A stretch of 64,000 bases of DNA from NCBI RefSeq assembly GCF_001679645.1, contig NZ_LRUN01000043.1:21391-85390 (forward strand). Direction: 5' to 3'. Numbering within the stretch: the first letter of the stretch is position 1; every line of letters begins with the position of its first letter. Below are positions 32,976 to 41,545 of this stretch, in pieces. The translations under genes were made by a program, and so were the position numbers. The notes under the pieces were generated by a model that was not told where the DNA came from, did not search any database, and was given only the letters and a program-made list of their open reading frames with translations. Origin of the DNA: Pseudomonas bananamidigenes (GTDB lineage: Bacteria; Pseudomonadota; Gammaproteobacteria; Pseudomonadales; Pseudomonadaceae).

Positions 32976-35489
32976 ATGACGCAAGTCACGGTGAAACAAC
33001 TGGCCGATGAGGTCAAAACACCGGTAGAGCGCCTGTTGCAGCAGATGCGTGAGGCAGGTCTGCCGCACACCGCCGCCGAAGAACATGTGACTGACAGTGA
33101 GAAGCAGTCCCTGCTGACTCATTTGAAGAGCAGCCACAAGGCGAAAGTGGAAGAACCACGCAAGATCACGCTGCAGCGTAAAACCACCAGCACCCTGCGT
33201 GTGGCTGGCAGCAAAAGCATCAGCGTTGAAGTTCGCAAGAAGAAAGTTTTCGTACAGCGTAGCCCGGAAGAAATCGAAGCCGAGCGCAAGCGTGAACTGG
33301 ATGAGCGTCGTGCAGTAGAAAATGCTGCTCGTCAAAAGGCTGAAGAAGAAGCCCGTGCTCGCGCCGAAGAAGAAGCGCGTCGCCAGCCTGCTCCGGTCGT
33401 TGCTCCTGAACCTGTTGCAGAGCCTGCTCCTGTGGTCGAGCCAGTGCGTGAAGCCGCTCCGGTAGCGCCTGCTGCGCCGGTTGCCGACACTCGCAAGCGT
33501 GACGAACAGCGCCGTCCGGACAAGTCTCGTGCCGACGACAACAACCGTCGTGGCGGTGGTGATGGCGAGCGCAAGAACGCTCCGCACCGCGCTTCGGTCA
33601 AGGAAAAGGCTCCGGCTCCACGTGTGGCGCCGCGCACTACCGACGAAGAAAGCGATGGCTTCCGTCGCGGCGGCCGCGGCAAGGCCAAGCTGAAGAAACG
33701 CAACGCTCACGGTTTCCAGAGCCCGACCGGGCCTGTGGTGCGCGATGTGCGAATCGGCGAAACCATTACTGTGGGCGATCTCGCCCAGCAGATGTCGGTA
33801 AAAGCTGCTGAAATCATCAAGTTCATGTTCAAGCTGGGTACGCCGGCGACCATCAACCAGGTACTGGATCAGGAAACTGCCCAGCTGGTTGCTGAAGAAC
33901 TGGGCCATAAAGTGACTCTGATCAGCGACACTGCCCTGGAAGACTCCCTGGCCGAGTCCCTGAAGTTCGAAGGTGAAGAGGTTCCTCGTGCGCCGGTCGT
34001 GACCGTAATGGGTCACGTTGACCACGGTAAGACTTCCCTGCTCGACTACATCCGTCGTGCCAAGGTCGCTGCTGGCGAAGCCGGCGGTATCACCCAGCAC
34101 ATCGGTGCGTACCACGTTGAAACCGAGCGCGGCATGGTCACCTTCCTCGACACCCCGGGTCACGCCGCGTTTACCGCCATGCGTGCCCGTGGTGCCAAGG
34201 CGACCGACATCGTGATCCTTGTCGTTGCGGCGGACGACGGCGTGATGCCGCAAACCATCGAAGCCGTTCAGCATGCTCAGGCGGCTGGCGTTCCTCTGGT
34301 GGTCGCGGTGAACAAGATCGACAAGCCGGGCGCTGATCTCGATCGCATCCGCAGCGAGCTGTCGACTCATGGCGTGACCTCCGAAGATTGGGGTGGTGAC
34401 ACGCCATTCGTTCCGGTCTCCGCGAAGATGGGTACCGGTGTCGACGAGCTGCTTGAGGCTGTACTGCTGCAGGCTGAAATACTTGAACTGAAGGCCACCC
34501 CATCGGCTCCTGGCCGTGGTGTCGTGGTTGAGTCGCGTCTGGACAAGGGCCGTGGCCCGGTGGCCACCGTTCTGGTTCAGGACGGAACGCTGCGTCAAGG
34601 TGACATGGTGCTGGTCGGCTCGAATTATGGCCGCGTGCGAGCCATGCTCGACGAGAACGGCAAGCCGATCAAGGAAGCGGGCCCGGCCATTCCGGTCGAG
34701 ATCCTCGGCCTGGACGGTACGCCTGACGCTGGTGACGAGATGAGCGTGGTTGCCGACGAGAAGAAAGCCCGTGAAGTGGCTCTGTTCCGTCAAGGCAAGT
34801 TCCGCGAAGTCAAACTGGCTCGTGCTCACGCCGGCAAGCTGGAAAACATCTTCGAAAGCATGGGTCAGGAAGAGAAGAAGACGCTCAACATCGTCCTCAA
34901 ATCCGACGTCCGTGGTTCGCTGGAGGCACTGCAGGGCGCTCTGAACGGCCTGGGCAACGACGAAGTGCAAGTGCGTGTGGTCGGCGGCGGTGTCGGTGGT
35001 ATCACCGAGTCCGATGCCAACCTGGCACTGGCTTCCAACGCTGTACTGTTCGGCTTCAACGTGCGTGCCGATGCAGGCGCACGGAAGATTGTCGAGCAGG
35101 AAGGTCTGGACATGCGTTACTACAACGTGATCTACGACATCATCGAAGACGTCAAGAAAGCCCTGACCGGTATGCTTGGCAGCGATGTTCGCGAGAACAT
35201 CCTCGGTGTGGCAGAAGTCCGTGACGTGTTCCGTTCGCCTAAGTTCGGCGCCATCGCCGGCTGCATGGTGATCGAGGGTACCGTTCACCGTAACCGTCCG
35301 ATCCGCGTACTGCGTGAAGACATCGTGATCTTCGAAGGCGAGCTGGAATCCCTGCGTCGCTTCAAGGATGACGCTTCCGAAGTGCGTGCCGGCATGGAGT
35401 GCGGTATCGGCGTGAAGAGCTACAACGACGTCAAGGTCGGTGACAAGATCGAAGTCTTCGAGAAGGTTCAGGTTGCTCGCAGCCTCTGA
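32976..35489 (+). CDS. infB: translation initiation factor IF-2
   Basis: The product is 837 aa. An N-terminal IF2_N module (residues 1-50) and a charged Glu/Arg/Ala/Pro-rich linker (about 90-250) precede the G domain with [16 protein letters not shown] and NKIDKPGAD. Domains II-IV follow. It places fMet-tRNA on the 30S subunit, and the initiator tRNA is encoded at the head of the same cluster. I saw no convincing internal start for a shorter isoform, though several in-frame ATG/GTG codons exist. Confidence 0.98.
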   Translation: MTQVTVKQLADEVKTPVERLLQQMREAGLPHTAAEEHVTDSEKQSLLTHLKSSHKAKVEEPRKITLQRKTTSTLRVAGSKSISVEVRKKKVFVQRSPEEIEAERKRELDERRAVENAARQKAEEEARARAEEEARRQPAPVVAPEPVAEPAPVVEPVREAAPVAPAAPVADTRKRDEQRRPDKSRADDNNRRGGGDGERKNAPHRASVKEKAPAPRVAPRTTDEESDGFRRGGRGKAKLKKRNAHGFQSPTGPVVRDVRIGETITVGDLAQQMSVKAAEIIKFMFKLGTPATINQVLDQETAQLVAEELGHKVTLISDTALEDSLAESLKFEGEEVPRAPVVTVMGHVDHGKTSLLDYIRRAKVAAGEAGGITQHIGAYHVETERGMVTFLDTPGHAAFTAMRARGAKATDIVILVVAADDGVMPQTIEAVQHAQAAGVPLVVAVNKIDKPGADLDRIRSELSTHGVTSEDWGGDTPFVPVSAKMGTGVDELLEAVLLQAEILELKATPSAPGRGVVVESRLDKGRGPVATVLVQDGTLRQGDMVLVGSNYGRVRAMLDENGKPIKEAGPAIPVEILGLDGTPDAGDEMSVVADEKKAREVALFRQGKFREVKLARAHAGKLENIFESMGQEEKKTLNIVLKSDVRGSLEALQGALNGLGNDEVQVRVVGGGVGGITESDANLALASNAVLFGFNVRADAGARKIVEQEGLDMRYYNVIYDIIEDVKKALTGMLGSDVRENILGVAEVRDVFRSPKFGAIAGCMVIEGTVHRNRPIRVLREDIVIFEGELESLRRFKDDASEVRAGMECGIGVKSYNDVKVGDKIEVFEKVQVARSL

Positions 35490-35560
35490 CTCGCGCACTT
35501 CAAGGGCCGCGTCGGGCCGTCGCATGAACATGCGCGGCACGGCGTCAGGACTCTAAACGC

Positions 35561-35595
35561 AACGCCCGGTCTGGCTTTTTGTCAGGCCGGGCGTT
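35561..35595 (+). repeat. long inverted repeat between infB and rbfA
   Basis: AACGCCCGG and CCGGGCGTT, extended inward by partly matching arms around TTTTT, form a 14-15 bp hairpin. No U-run follows. It could slow decay of infB mRNA or act as a weak terminator inside the cluster. Confidence 0.65.
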
Positions 35596-35649
35596 TGCCG
35601 CTTTCAGACCTCGCGGGTTTCACCGCAGGGCAGTAACAGGTAACAAATC

Positions 35650-36048
35650 ATGGCAAAAGAATACAGCCGTACCCAACGTATAGGCGATCAGATGCAGCGC
35701 GAGCTGGCTCAACTGATCCGTCGCGAAGTCAAGGATCCGCGTGTCGGTCTGGTCACCATTACCGCTGTCGATGTCAGTCGTGATGTCGGTCACGCGAAGA
35801 TCTTCATCACCGTGATGGGGCAGGAAGGCGCTGCCGATATCGCACAGACCATCAAGGTGCTCAACGCTGCCGCCGGTTTCCTGCGCATGCAGCTGGGACG
35901 CGAAATGAAGTTGCGCAGCGTGCCGCAATTGCATTTCCACTACGACGAAAGCGTCGCCCGTGGTGCACACCTGTCCGCCCTGATCGAGCGCGCGGTAGCC
36001 GAAGACAGTCAGCACGAAGTGGCTGCACCTGAAGACACCAAGGAGTAA
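35650..36048 (+). CDS. rbfA: 30S ribosome-binding factor RbfA
   Basis: The product is 132 aa with a single KH-like RbfA fold: [26 protein letters not shown] at the N-terminus and [25 protein letters not shown] near the end. It matures the 16S rRNA 5' end and cold-shock 30S particles. Its final codons contain AAGGAG, which serves truB. Confidence 0.97.
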   Translation: MAKEYSRTQRIGDQMQRELAQLIRREVKDPRVGLVTITAVDVSRDVGHAKIFITVMGQEGAADIAQTIKVLNAAAGFLRMQLGREMKLRSVPQLHFHYDESVARGAHLSALIERAVAEDSQHEVAAPEDTKE

Positions 36049-36052
36049 TTCG

Positions 36053-36970
36053 GTGGCTCAGGTCAAACGTATCCGTCGTAACGTCAGCGGCATCATCCTG
36101 CTCGACAAGCCGCTGGGGTTTACCTCCAACGCAGCGCTGCAGAAGGTTCGCTGGTTGCTCAACGCCGAGAAGGCCGGCCACACGGGCAGTCTCGACCCGC
36201 TGGCCACCGGCGTGCTGCCGCTGTGCTTTGGCGAGGCGACCAAGTTCTCGCAATACCTGCTCGATTCCGACAAGGGTTACGAAACCCTGGCGCAGCTGGG
36301 CAAGACCACCACCACGGCAGATGCCGAAGGCGAAGTTCTGCGGGAGCGTCCGGTGACCGTTGGTCAGGCCGACATTGAAGCGGTCTTGCCGAAATTTCGC
36401 GGGCAAATCAATCAGATACCGCCGATGTACTCGGCTCTCAAGCGCGATGGGCAGCCGCTGTACAAGCTGGCCCGTGCAGGTGAAGTAGTGGAGCGTGAAC
36501 CGCGTTCTGTTACTATTGCGCGCTTGGAATTGCTGGCCTTCGAAGGCGATACTGCGCGTCTTGCGGTGGATTGCAGCAAGGGCACCTATATTCGTACCCT
36601 GGTGGAGGATATCGGTGAGCAGCTCGGTTGTGGTGCGTACGTCGCTGAATTGCGCCGTACCCAGGCCGGGCCTTTTACCCTGGCGCAGACCGTGACCCTC
36701 GAAGAGCTCGAAGCGGTACATGCCGAAGGCGGCAACGAAGCGGTCGACCGCTTTCTGATGCCATCGGACAGCGGCCTGCAGGATTGGCCACTGCTGCAGT
36801 TTTCGGAACACAGCGCGTTCTACTGGCTCAATGGCCAGCCGGTACGCGCTCCGGATGCTCCGAAGTTCGGCATGGTGCGGGTACAGGATCATACCGGTCG
36901 CTTCATCGGCATCGGTGAAGTGAGCGAAGACGGGCGCATCGCGCCGCGTCGACTGATTCGGTCAGAATGA
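36053..36970 (+). CDS. truB: tRNA pseudouridine-55 synthase TruB
   Basis: The product is 305 aa from GTG 36053, preceded by AAGGAG. The catalytic aspartate is in [17 protein letters not shown] near residue 47. The C-terminal PUA-type domain ends [25 protein letters not shown]. It modifies U55 in the T-loop of tRNAs and acts as a tRNA chaperone. Confidence 0.97.
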   Translation: MAQVKRIRRNVSGIILLDKPLGFTSNAALQKVRWLLNAEKAGHTGSLDPLATGVLPLCFGEATKFSQYLLDSDKGYETLAQLGKTTTTADAEGEVLRERPVTVGQADIEAVLPKFRGQINQIPPMYSALKRDGQPLYKLARAGEVVEREPRSVTIARLELLAFEGDTARLAVDCSKGTYIRTLVEDIGEQLGCGAYVAELRRTQAGPFTLAQTVTLEELEAVHAEGGNEAVDRFLMPSDSGLQDWPLLQFSEHSAFYWLNGQPVRAPDAPKFGMVRVQDHTGRFIGIGEVSEDGRIAPRRLIRSE

Positions 36971-37020
36971 CCGAACGAGTGTGGCTGTTAACAGGCACGG
37001 TCACTACTCATTTATAGATA

Positions 37021-37066
37021 CAGGGATTTGTCCCTGGCCTGTTGAAACCGTTTTTGTAACGGTTTC
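37021..37066 (+). promoter_or_regulatory. rpsO 5' leader with two hairpins
   Basis: CAGGGA-TTTG-TCCCTG (37021-37036) and GAAACCGTT-TTTGT-AACGGTTTC (37044-37066) stand between truB and rpsO, the second ending 20 bases before the ATG. S15 represses its own mRNA through leader structure in E. coli, so an autoregulatory site is plausible here. The second hairpin has no U-run and is not a terminator. Confidence 0.55.
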
Positions 37067-37086
37067 CTGATAAAAAGGATTGCCTC

Positions 37087-37356
37087 ATGGCTCTCGACGT
37101 TCAAGAAAAAGCTCAAATCGTAGCTGACTTCCAGCAAGCTGTTGGTGACACTGGTTCGCCAGAAGTGCAAGTTGCACTGCTGACCGCCAACATCAACAAA
37201 TTGCAAGGTCACTTCAAGGCCAACGGCAAAGACCACCACTCCCGTCGTGGTCTGATCCGCATGGTTAACCAGCGTCGCAAGCTGCTGGACTACCTGAAAG
37301 GCAAGGACCTGAGCCGTTACAGCGCTCTGATCGCTCGCCTGGGTCTGCGTCGCTAA
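37087..37356 (+). CDS. rpsO: 30S ribosomal protein S15
   Basis: The product is 89 aa and of exact family length, with the rRNA-contacting segments [27 protein letters not shown] and [12 protein letters not shown]. It is a primary 16S rRNA-binding protein of the 30S platform. An AAAAGG sequence precedes the ATG. Confidence 0.99.
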   Translation: MALDVQEKAQIVADFQQAVGDTGSPEVQVALLTANINKLQGHFKANGKDHHSRRGLIRMVNQRRKLLDYLKGKDLSRYSALIARLGLRR

Positions 37357-37383
37357 TCAGCGATTGCGCTAGAGGTTGGTTGT

Positions 37384-37422
37384 CTGTCGTGCGTCAACGG
37401 GGTTCCCGCTGGCGCATGGCAG
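37384..37422 (+). promoter_or_regulatory. pnp leader hairpin, candidate RNase III/PNPase autoregulation site
   Basis: Positions 37384-37401 and 37405-37422 pair as an 18-bp stem with three G-U pairs, one A-C mismatch and a GTT loop, in the 193-base rpsO-pnp gap. E. coli pnp mRNA is cleaved by RNase III in a leader duplex of this kind and then degraded by PNPase. The equivalence is inference from position and shape. Confidence 0.6.
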
Positions 37423-37549
37423 GCTCCCAGCCTCAAGTTTTATCTGAACTACCGTTTTACCCGGACAATCAGCGGGCCGATTCCCGACGTTGCCCAAGAA
37501 TTTCGCAAGAAACCAGTTCCCCCAAGAGCCACAAAGAAGGTAGGACACC

Positions 37550-39655
37550 GTGAACCCGGTAATCAAGAAATTCCAGTTCGGTCAGTCGACCGTTACCCTC
37601 GAGACTGGCCGTATCGCCCGTCAGGCCTCCGGCGCAGTATTGGTCACCGTTGACGACGACGTCAGCGTATTGGTGACCGTAGTCGGTGCCAAGCAAGCCG
37701 ATCCGGGCAAGGGCTTCTTCCCTCTGTCCGTTCACTACCAGGAAAAGACTTACGCTGCCGGCAAGATCCCTGGCGGTTTCTTCAAGCGTGAAGGCCGTCC
37801 TTCCGAGAAGGAAACCCTGACTTCCCGACTGATCGACCGTCCGATCCGTCCGCTGTTCCCTGAAGGCTTCATGAACGAAGTGCAGGTCGTCTGCACCGTC
37901 GTTTCCACCAGCAAGAAGACCGATCCGGACATCGCTGCGATGATCGGTACCTCGGCTGCCCTGGCGATCTCCGGCATTCCATTCAATGGCCCGATCGGCG
38001 CCGCCCGCGTTGCTTTCCACGAAAGCACCGGCTACCTGCTGAACCCGACTTACGAGCAACTGGCTGCCTCGAGCCTGGACATGGTCGTTGCCGGTACCGA
38101 AGAAGCCGTTCTGATGGTTGAATCGGAAGCTCAGGAGCTGACCGAAGACCAGATGCTGGGCGCTGTACTGTTCGCCCACGACGAATTCCAGGCTGTCATC
38201 AAGGCGGTCAAGGAACTGGCTGCCGAAGCTGCCAAGCCGACCTGGGAATGGTCTGCCGCTCCGGAGGCCACCGAGCTGCTGGGCGCCATTCGTGCCGAAT
38301 TCGGCGAAGAAATCTCCAAGGCTTACACCATCACCGTCAAGGCCGACCGCTATGCGCGTCTGGGCGAACTGCGTGACCAGGTGGTTGCCAAGCTGTCCGG
38401 CGAAGAAGGCCAGCCTTCGGCTGCCGACGTCAAAGCCGCTTTCGGCGAAATCGAATACCGCACCGTTCGCGAAAACATCGTTAACGGCAAGCCGCGTATC
38501 GACGGTCGCGACACCCGCACCGTACGTCCGCTGAACATCGAAGTCGGCGTGCTGCCGAAGACTCACGGTTCGGCACTGTTCACCCGTGGCGAAACCCAGG
38601 CGCTGGTCGTTGCGACGCTGGGCACCGCCCGCGACGCGCAGCTGCTGGATACCCTGGAAGGCGAGAAAAAAGATCCGTTCATGCTGCACTACAACTTCCC
38701 TCCGTTCTCGGTGGGCGAGTGTGGTCGCATGGGTGGCGCCGGTCGTCGCGAAATCGGTCACGGCCGTCTGGCCCGTCGTTCGGTTCAGGCCATGCTGCCA
38801 GCCGCCGACGTGTTCCCGTACACCATCCGTGTCGTATCGGAAATCACCGAATCCAACGGTTCGAGCTCGATGGCTTCCGTGTGCGGTGCTTCCCTGGCAC
38901 TGATGGACGCCGGTGTGCCGATGAAGGCACCGGTCGCCGGTATCGCCATGGGGCTGGTGAAAGAAGGTGAGAAGTTCGCCGTTCTGACCGACATCCTCGG
39001 TGACGAAGACCACCTGGGCGACATGGACTTCAAAGTGGCCGGTACTGCCAAAGGCGTTACCGCACTGCAGATGGACATCAAGATCCAGGGCATCACCGAA
39101 GAAATCATGGAAATCGCTCTGGGCCAGGCCCTGGAAGCGCGCCTGAACATCCTCGGTCAGATGAACCAGATCATCGGTCAGTCCCGTACCGAACTGTCGG
39201 CCAACGCTCCGACCATGATCGCGATGAAGATCGATACCGACAAGATTCGTGATGTTATCGGTAAAGGTGGCGCGACCATCCGTGCGATCTGCGAAGAGAC
39301 CAAGGCTTCGATCGACATCGAAGACGACGGCTCGATCAAGATCTTCGGCGAAACCAAGGACGCCGCTGAAGCTGCACGTCAGCGTGTTCTGAGCATCACC
39401 GCAGAAGCCGAGATCGGCAAGATCTACGTTGGCAAGGTTGAGCGCATCGTCGACTTCGGTGCGTTCGTCAACATCCTGCCGGGCAAGGACGGTCTGGTTC
39501 ACATCTCGATGCTGAGCGACGCTCGTGTAGAGAAAGTGACCGACATCCTGAAAGAAGGCCAGGAAGTGGAAGTGCTGGTACTGGACGTGGACAACCGCGG
39601 CCGTATCAAGCTGTCCATCAAAGACGTGGCAGCGGCCAAGGCTTCGGGCGTTTAA
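37550..39655 (+). CDS. pnp: polyribonucleotide nucleotidyltransferase (PNPase)
   Basis: The product is 701 aa from GTG 37550. It has two RNase PH-like cores ([14 protein letters not shown] near residue 80; [18 protein letters not shown] near 395), a KH domain with [14 protein letters not shown] near 565 and an S1 domain (residues 620-690, [25 protein letters not shown]). It is a 3'-5' phosphorolytic exonuclease. It ends the cluster and is followed by a very strong terminator. Confidence 0.99.
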   Translation: MNPVIKKFQFGQSTVTLETGRIARQASGAVLVTVDDDVSVLVTVVGAKQADPGKGFFPLSVHYQEKTYAAGKIPGGFFKREGRPSEKETLTSRLIDRPIRPLFPEGFMNEVQVVCTVVSTSKKTDPDIAAMIGTSAALAISGIPFNGPIGAARVAFHESTGYLLNPTYEQLAASSLDMVVAGTEEAVLMVESEAQELTEDQMLGAVLFAHDEFQAVIKAVKELAAEAAKPTWEWSAAPEATELLGAIRAEFGEEISKAYTITVKADRYARLGELRDQVVAKLSGEEGQPSAADVKAAFGEIEYRTVRENIVNGKPRIDGRDTRTVRPLNIEVGVLPKTHGSALFTRGETQALVVATLGTARDAQLLDTLEGEKKDPFMLHYNFPPFSVGECGRMGGAGRREIGHGRLARRSVQAMLPAADVFPYTIRVVSEITESNGSSSMASVCGASLALMDAGVPMKAPVAGIAMGLVKEGEKFAVLTDILGDEDHLGDMDFKVAGTAKGVTALQMDIKIQGITEEIMEIALGQALEARLNILGQMNQIIGQSRTELSANAPTMIAMKIDTDKIRDVIGKGGATIRAICEETKASIDIEDDGSIKIFGETKDAAEAARQRVLSITAEAEIGKIYVGKVERIVDFGAFVNILPGKDGLVHISMLSDARVEKVTDILKEGQEVEVLVLDVDNRGRIKLSIKDVAAAKASGV

Positions 39656-39680
39656 TCACCCCGCCGCCGCAGCGCCATGA

Positions 39681-39716
39681 AAATGCCCCGCCGTGAAAAC
39701 GGCGGGGCATTTTTTT
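39681..39716 (+). terminator. strong terminator after pnp
   Basis: AAATGCCCCGCCGT-GAAA-ACGGCGGGGCATTT is a perfect 14-bp stem with a GAAA tetraloop and a run of T's. Confidence 0.96.
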
Positions 39717-39746
39717 GTCTGTGAAATATCAGGATGTTCTACAGAG

Positions 39747-39775
39747 TTGCCGACCTTAAAGACCGGTGCTAGGTT
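39747..39775 (+). promoter_or_regulatory. promoter of tRNA-Thr
   Basis: TTGCCG (39747-39752), a 17-base spacer and TAGGTT (39770-39775) stand 9 bases before the mature tRNA 5' end. Confidence 0.65.
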
Positions 39776-39784
39776 TAGCCCACC

Positions 39785-39860
39785 GCCCGTGTAGCTCAGC
39801 CGGTAGAGCAGCGCACTCGTAACGCGAAGGTCGCAGGTTCGATTCCTGTCTCGGGCACCA
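39785..39860 (+). tRNA. tRNA-Thr (anticodon CGT)
   Basis: It is 76 nt with encoded CCA. The acceptor stem is GCCCGTG/TCGGGC, the D-arm is AGCTCAGCCGGTAGAGCA, the anticodon loop is CTCGTAA and the T-arm is CAGGTTCGATTCCTG. The last anticodon-stem position is A31-C39, where E. coli has A-U. It is isolated, with its own promoter. Confidence 0.95.
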
Positions 39861-40092
39861 GTCCTCTCGCTTCATCTCTTGCCGTTCCATGATCCCCAGG
39901 TCAACTTTTTGTGGGAGAGATGTAAAGACTCGTGTAATTCGCTCTCCAAACGTCCTATATTCGCTGTCTGCATGAGCATCGCCCAGCAGTTTTCAGATGA
40001 TCCCGAATGGTTCCGAAGGCCGGACAATCCGCGTCAGAGAGATCCTTGATGATCCAGCTCCATCCTCCATTCCCATGATCAGCGAGAACGCC

Positions 40093-40392
40093 ATGACTGA
40101 ATTGACCCAGGAACAGCGCCACGAACAAGCGCTGGAGAAGTACAAACTCGATGCCCCCGAGCTGATGGACGAGATCAAGGATCTGCCTGCGGATGAGCAG
40201 AAGGATCAGATCCAGTGGGCGTTCGAAGACGAAGCTGAAGCCCAGGGTTTGCAACCGTGGGAACTGACGCTCAAGTACACCAGCACCCCCGAGGAGTTCG
40301 AGGCCAAGCGTCTCGAGCTGCACAAGGAGGCCGCCGAGGTGCTGGGTGTCGATTGGGAAGAGTACTGCGAGATGAACAATCTTGTGGTCTGA
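40093..40392 (+). CDS. small acidic protein of the DUF6388 type
   Basis: The product is 99 aa from ATG 40093; ATG 40075 would give 105 aa. It is almost wholly helical and acidic (MTELTQEQRHEQALEKYK..., QIQWAFEDEAEAQGLQPWELTLKY, VLGVDWEEYCEMNNLVV), with no signal peptide or cysteine cluster. It matches what I recall as the DUF6388 family of pseudomonads, with no known function. It is a single gene between tRNA-Thr and the convergent nadC. Confidence 0.75.
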   Translation: MTELTQEQRHEQALEKYKLDAPELMDEIKDLPADEQKDQIQWAFEDEAEAQGLQPWELTLKYTSTPEEFEAKRLELHKEAAEVLGVDWEEYCEMNNLVV

Positions 40393-40395
40393 AAC

Positions 40396-40428
40396 AAAAA
40401 CGCCAGCCTCGAAAGGGCTGGCGTTTTT
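40396..40428. terminator. bidirectional terminator between the DUF6388-type gene and nadC
   Basis: AAAAACGCCAGCC and GGCTGGCGTTTTT form a 13-bp stem with T-runs on both strands, serving the convergent genes. Confidence 0.93.
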
Positions 40429-40443
40429 TATTGCGTGCTCGAT

Positions 40444-41292
40444 TCAGAGGCTCAGACGCATCGACAGGTCCACAGCTTTCACATCCTTGGTCATCGCGCC
40501 AATCGAGATGTAGTCCACCCCGGTCTGTGCGATCGGCAACAGCGTGCTTTCGTTGATGCCGCCGCTGGCCTCCAGTTTCGCCTTGCCGCCGTTCAGGCGT
40601 ACGGCTTCGCGCATGTCATCCAGGCTCAGTTCGTCGAGCATGATGATGTCGGCGCCCGCCGCCAGTGCCTCTTTCAGTTCATCCAGGCTTTCCACTTCGA
40701 TTTCCACCGGTTTGCCCGGCGCGATCTTGTGCGCGGCGGCAATGGCCTGGGGTATTCCGCCGCTGGCGGCAATGTGGTTTTCCTTGATCAGAAAAGCGTC
40801 GTACAGGCCGATGCGATGGTTATGGCAGCCGCCGCAAGTCACCGCGTATTTCTGCGCCAGGCGCAGCCCAGGAAGGGTCTTGCGAGTATCCAGCAGCTTC
40901 ACCCCGGTTTCGGCGACGAAGTCTGCGAGGTGTTGCGCGCGGGTGGCCACGCCGGACAGCAGTTGCAGAAAGTTCAGGGCACTGCGTTCACCGGTCAGCA
41001 GCGAACGGGCCGGGCCTTCCAGGTGAAACAACGGCTGGTTCGGTGATACCCGCTCGCCATCGCGCACCTGCCAGTGCACCGCCACCCGGGGATCGAGCTG
41101 ACGAAACACCGTATCGACCCAGGCTGTACCGCAGATGACAGCAGCGTCGCGGGTGATGATGGTGGCTTTGGCCAGGCGTTCGGCCGGGATCAGTTGCGCG
41201 GTGATGTCGCCGCTGCCGATGTCTTCGAGCAACGCACGGCGCACGTTGGCTTCGATTTCGGCGGTCAAATCGGCGAGACGTAGATTCGGCAT
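40444..41292 (-). CDS. nadC: nicotinate-nucleotide pyrophosphorylase NadC
   Basis: The product is 282 aa from the ATG at 41292 ([14 protein letters not shown]). Active-site segments are [16 protein letters not shown] near residue 140, [20 protein letters not shown] near 160 and EVESLDEL near 200. It converts quinolinate and PRPP to nicotinate mononucleotide in de novo NAD synthesis. The nadC-DUF1631-ampD-ampE neighbourhood is conserved in Pseudomonas. Confidence 0.97.
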   Translation of the reverse strand: MPNLRLADLTAEIEANVRRALLEDIGSGDITAQLIPAERLAKATIITRDAAVICGTAWVDTVFRQLDPRVAVHWQVRDGERVSPNQPLFHLEGPARSLLTGERSALNFLQLLSGVATRAQHLADFVAETGVKLLDTRKTLPGLRLAQKYAVTCGGCHNHRIGLYDAFLIKENHIAASGGIPQAIAAAHKIAPGKPVEIEVESLDELKEALAAGADIIMLDELSLDDMREAVRLNGGKAKLEASGGINESTLLPIAQTGVDYISIGAMTKDVKAVDLSMRLSL

Positions 41293-41545
41293 AACGGGCT
41301 CCACAAACTAAGTGGCCCGATTATAGGGGCATGGCGCGGGCCAACCCAAGGCAAGAACCGCGTACCGATCTGCAGCTGGTCGATTCTTCCGAGCAAAAAT
41401 CGTCGCGCTGTGGTCACTTGCAGGTGCGCTCGTGTAGGGGAAACCCTGAGGCCTATGGCGCATTGGACAACTTTTGCAAGATAATCCGCCTTGCATTTGA
41501 CGCCATGTCTTTGACGTCGGCAAATCACCGTTTGAGGAGGCTTGG

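Noticed and set aside
32949..35540. 863-codon open frame antisense to infB
   Set aside because: Shadow of infB; no ribosome-binding site and no domains.
41463..41482. Sigma-54-like sequence TTGGACAACTTTTGCAA before the DUF1631 gene
   Set aside because: The GG and GC elements are nine bases apart, one short of the fixed spacing, and the -24 element lacks the GGCAC core.
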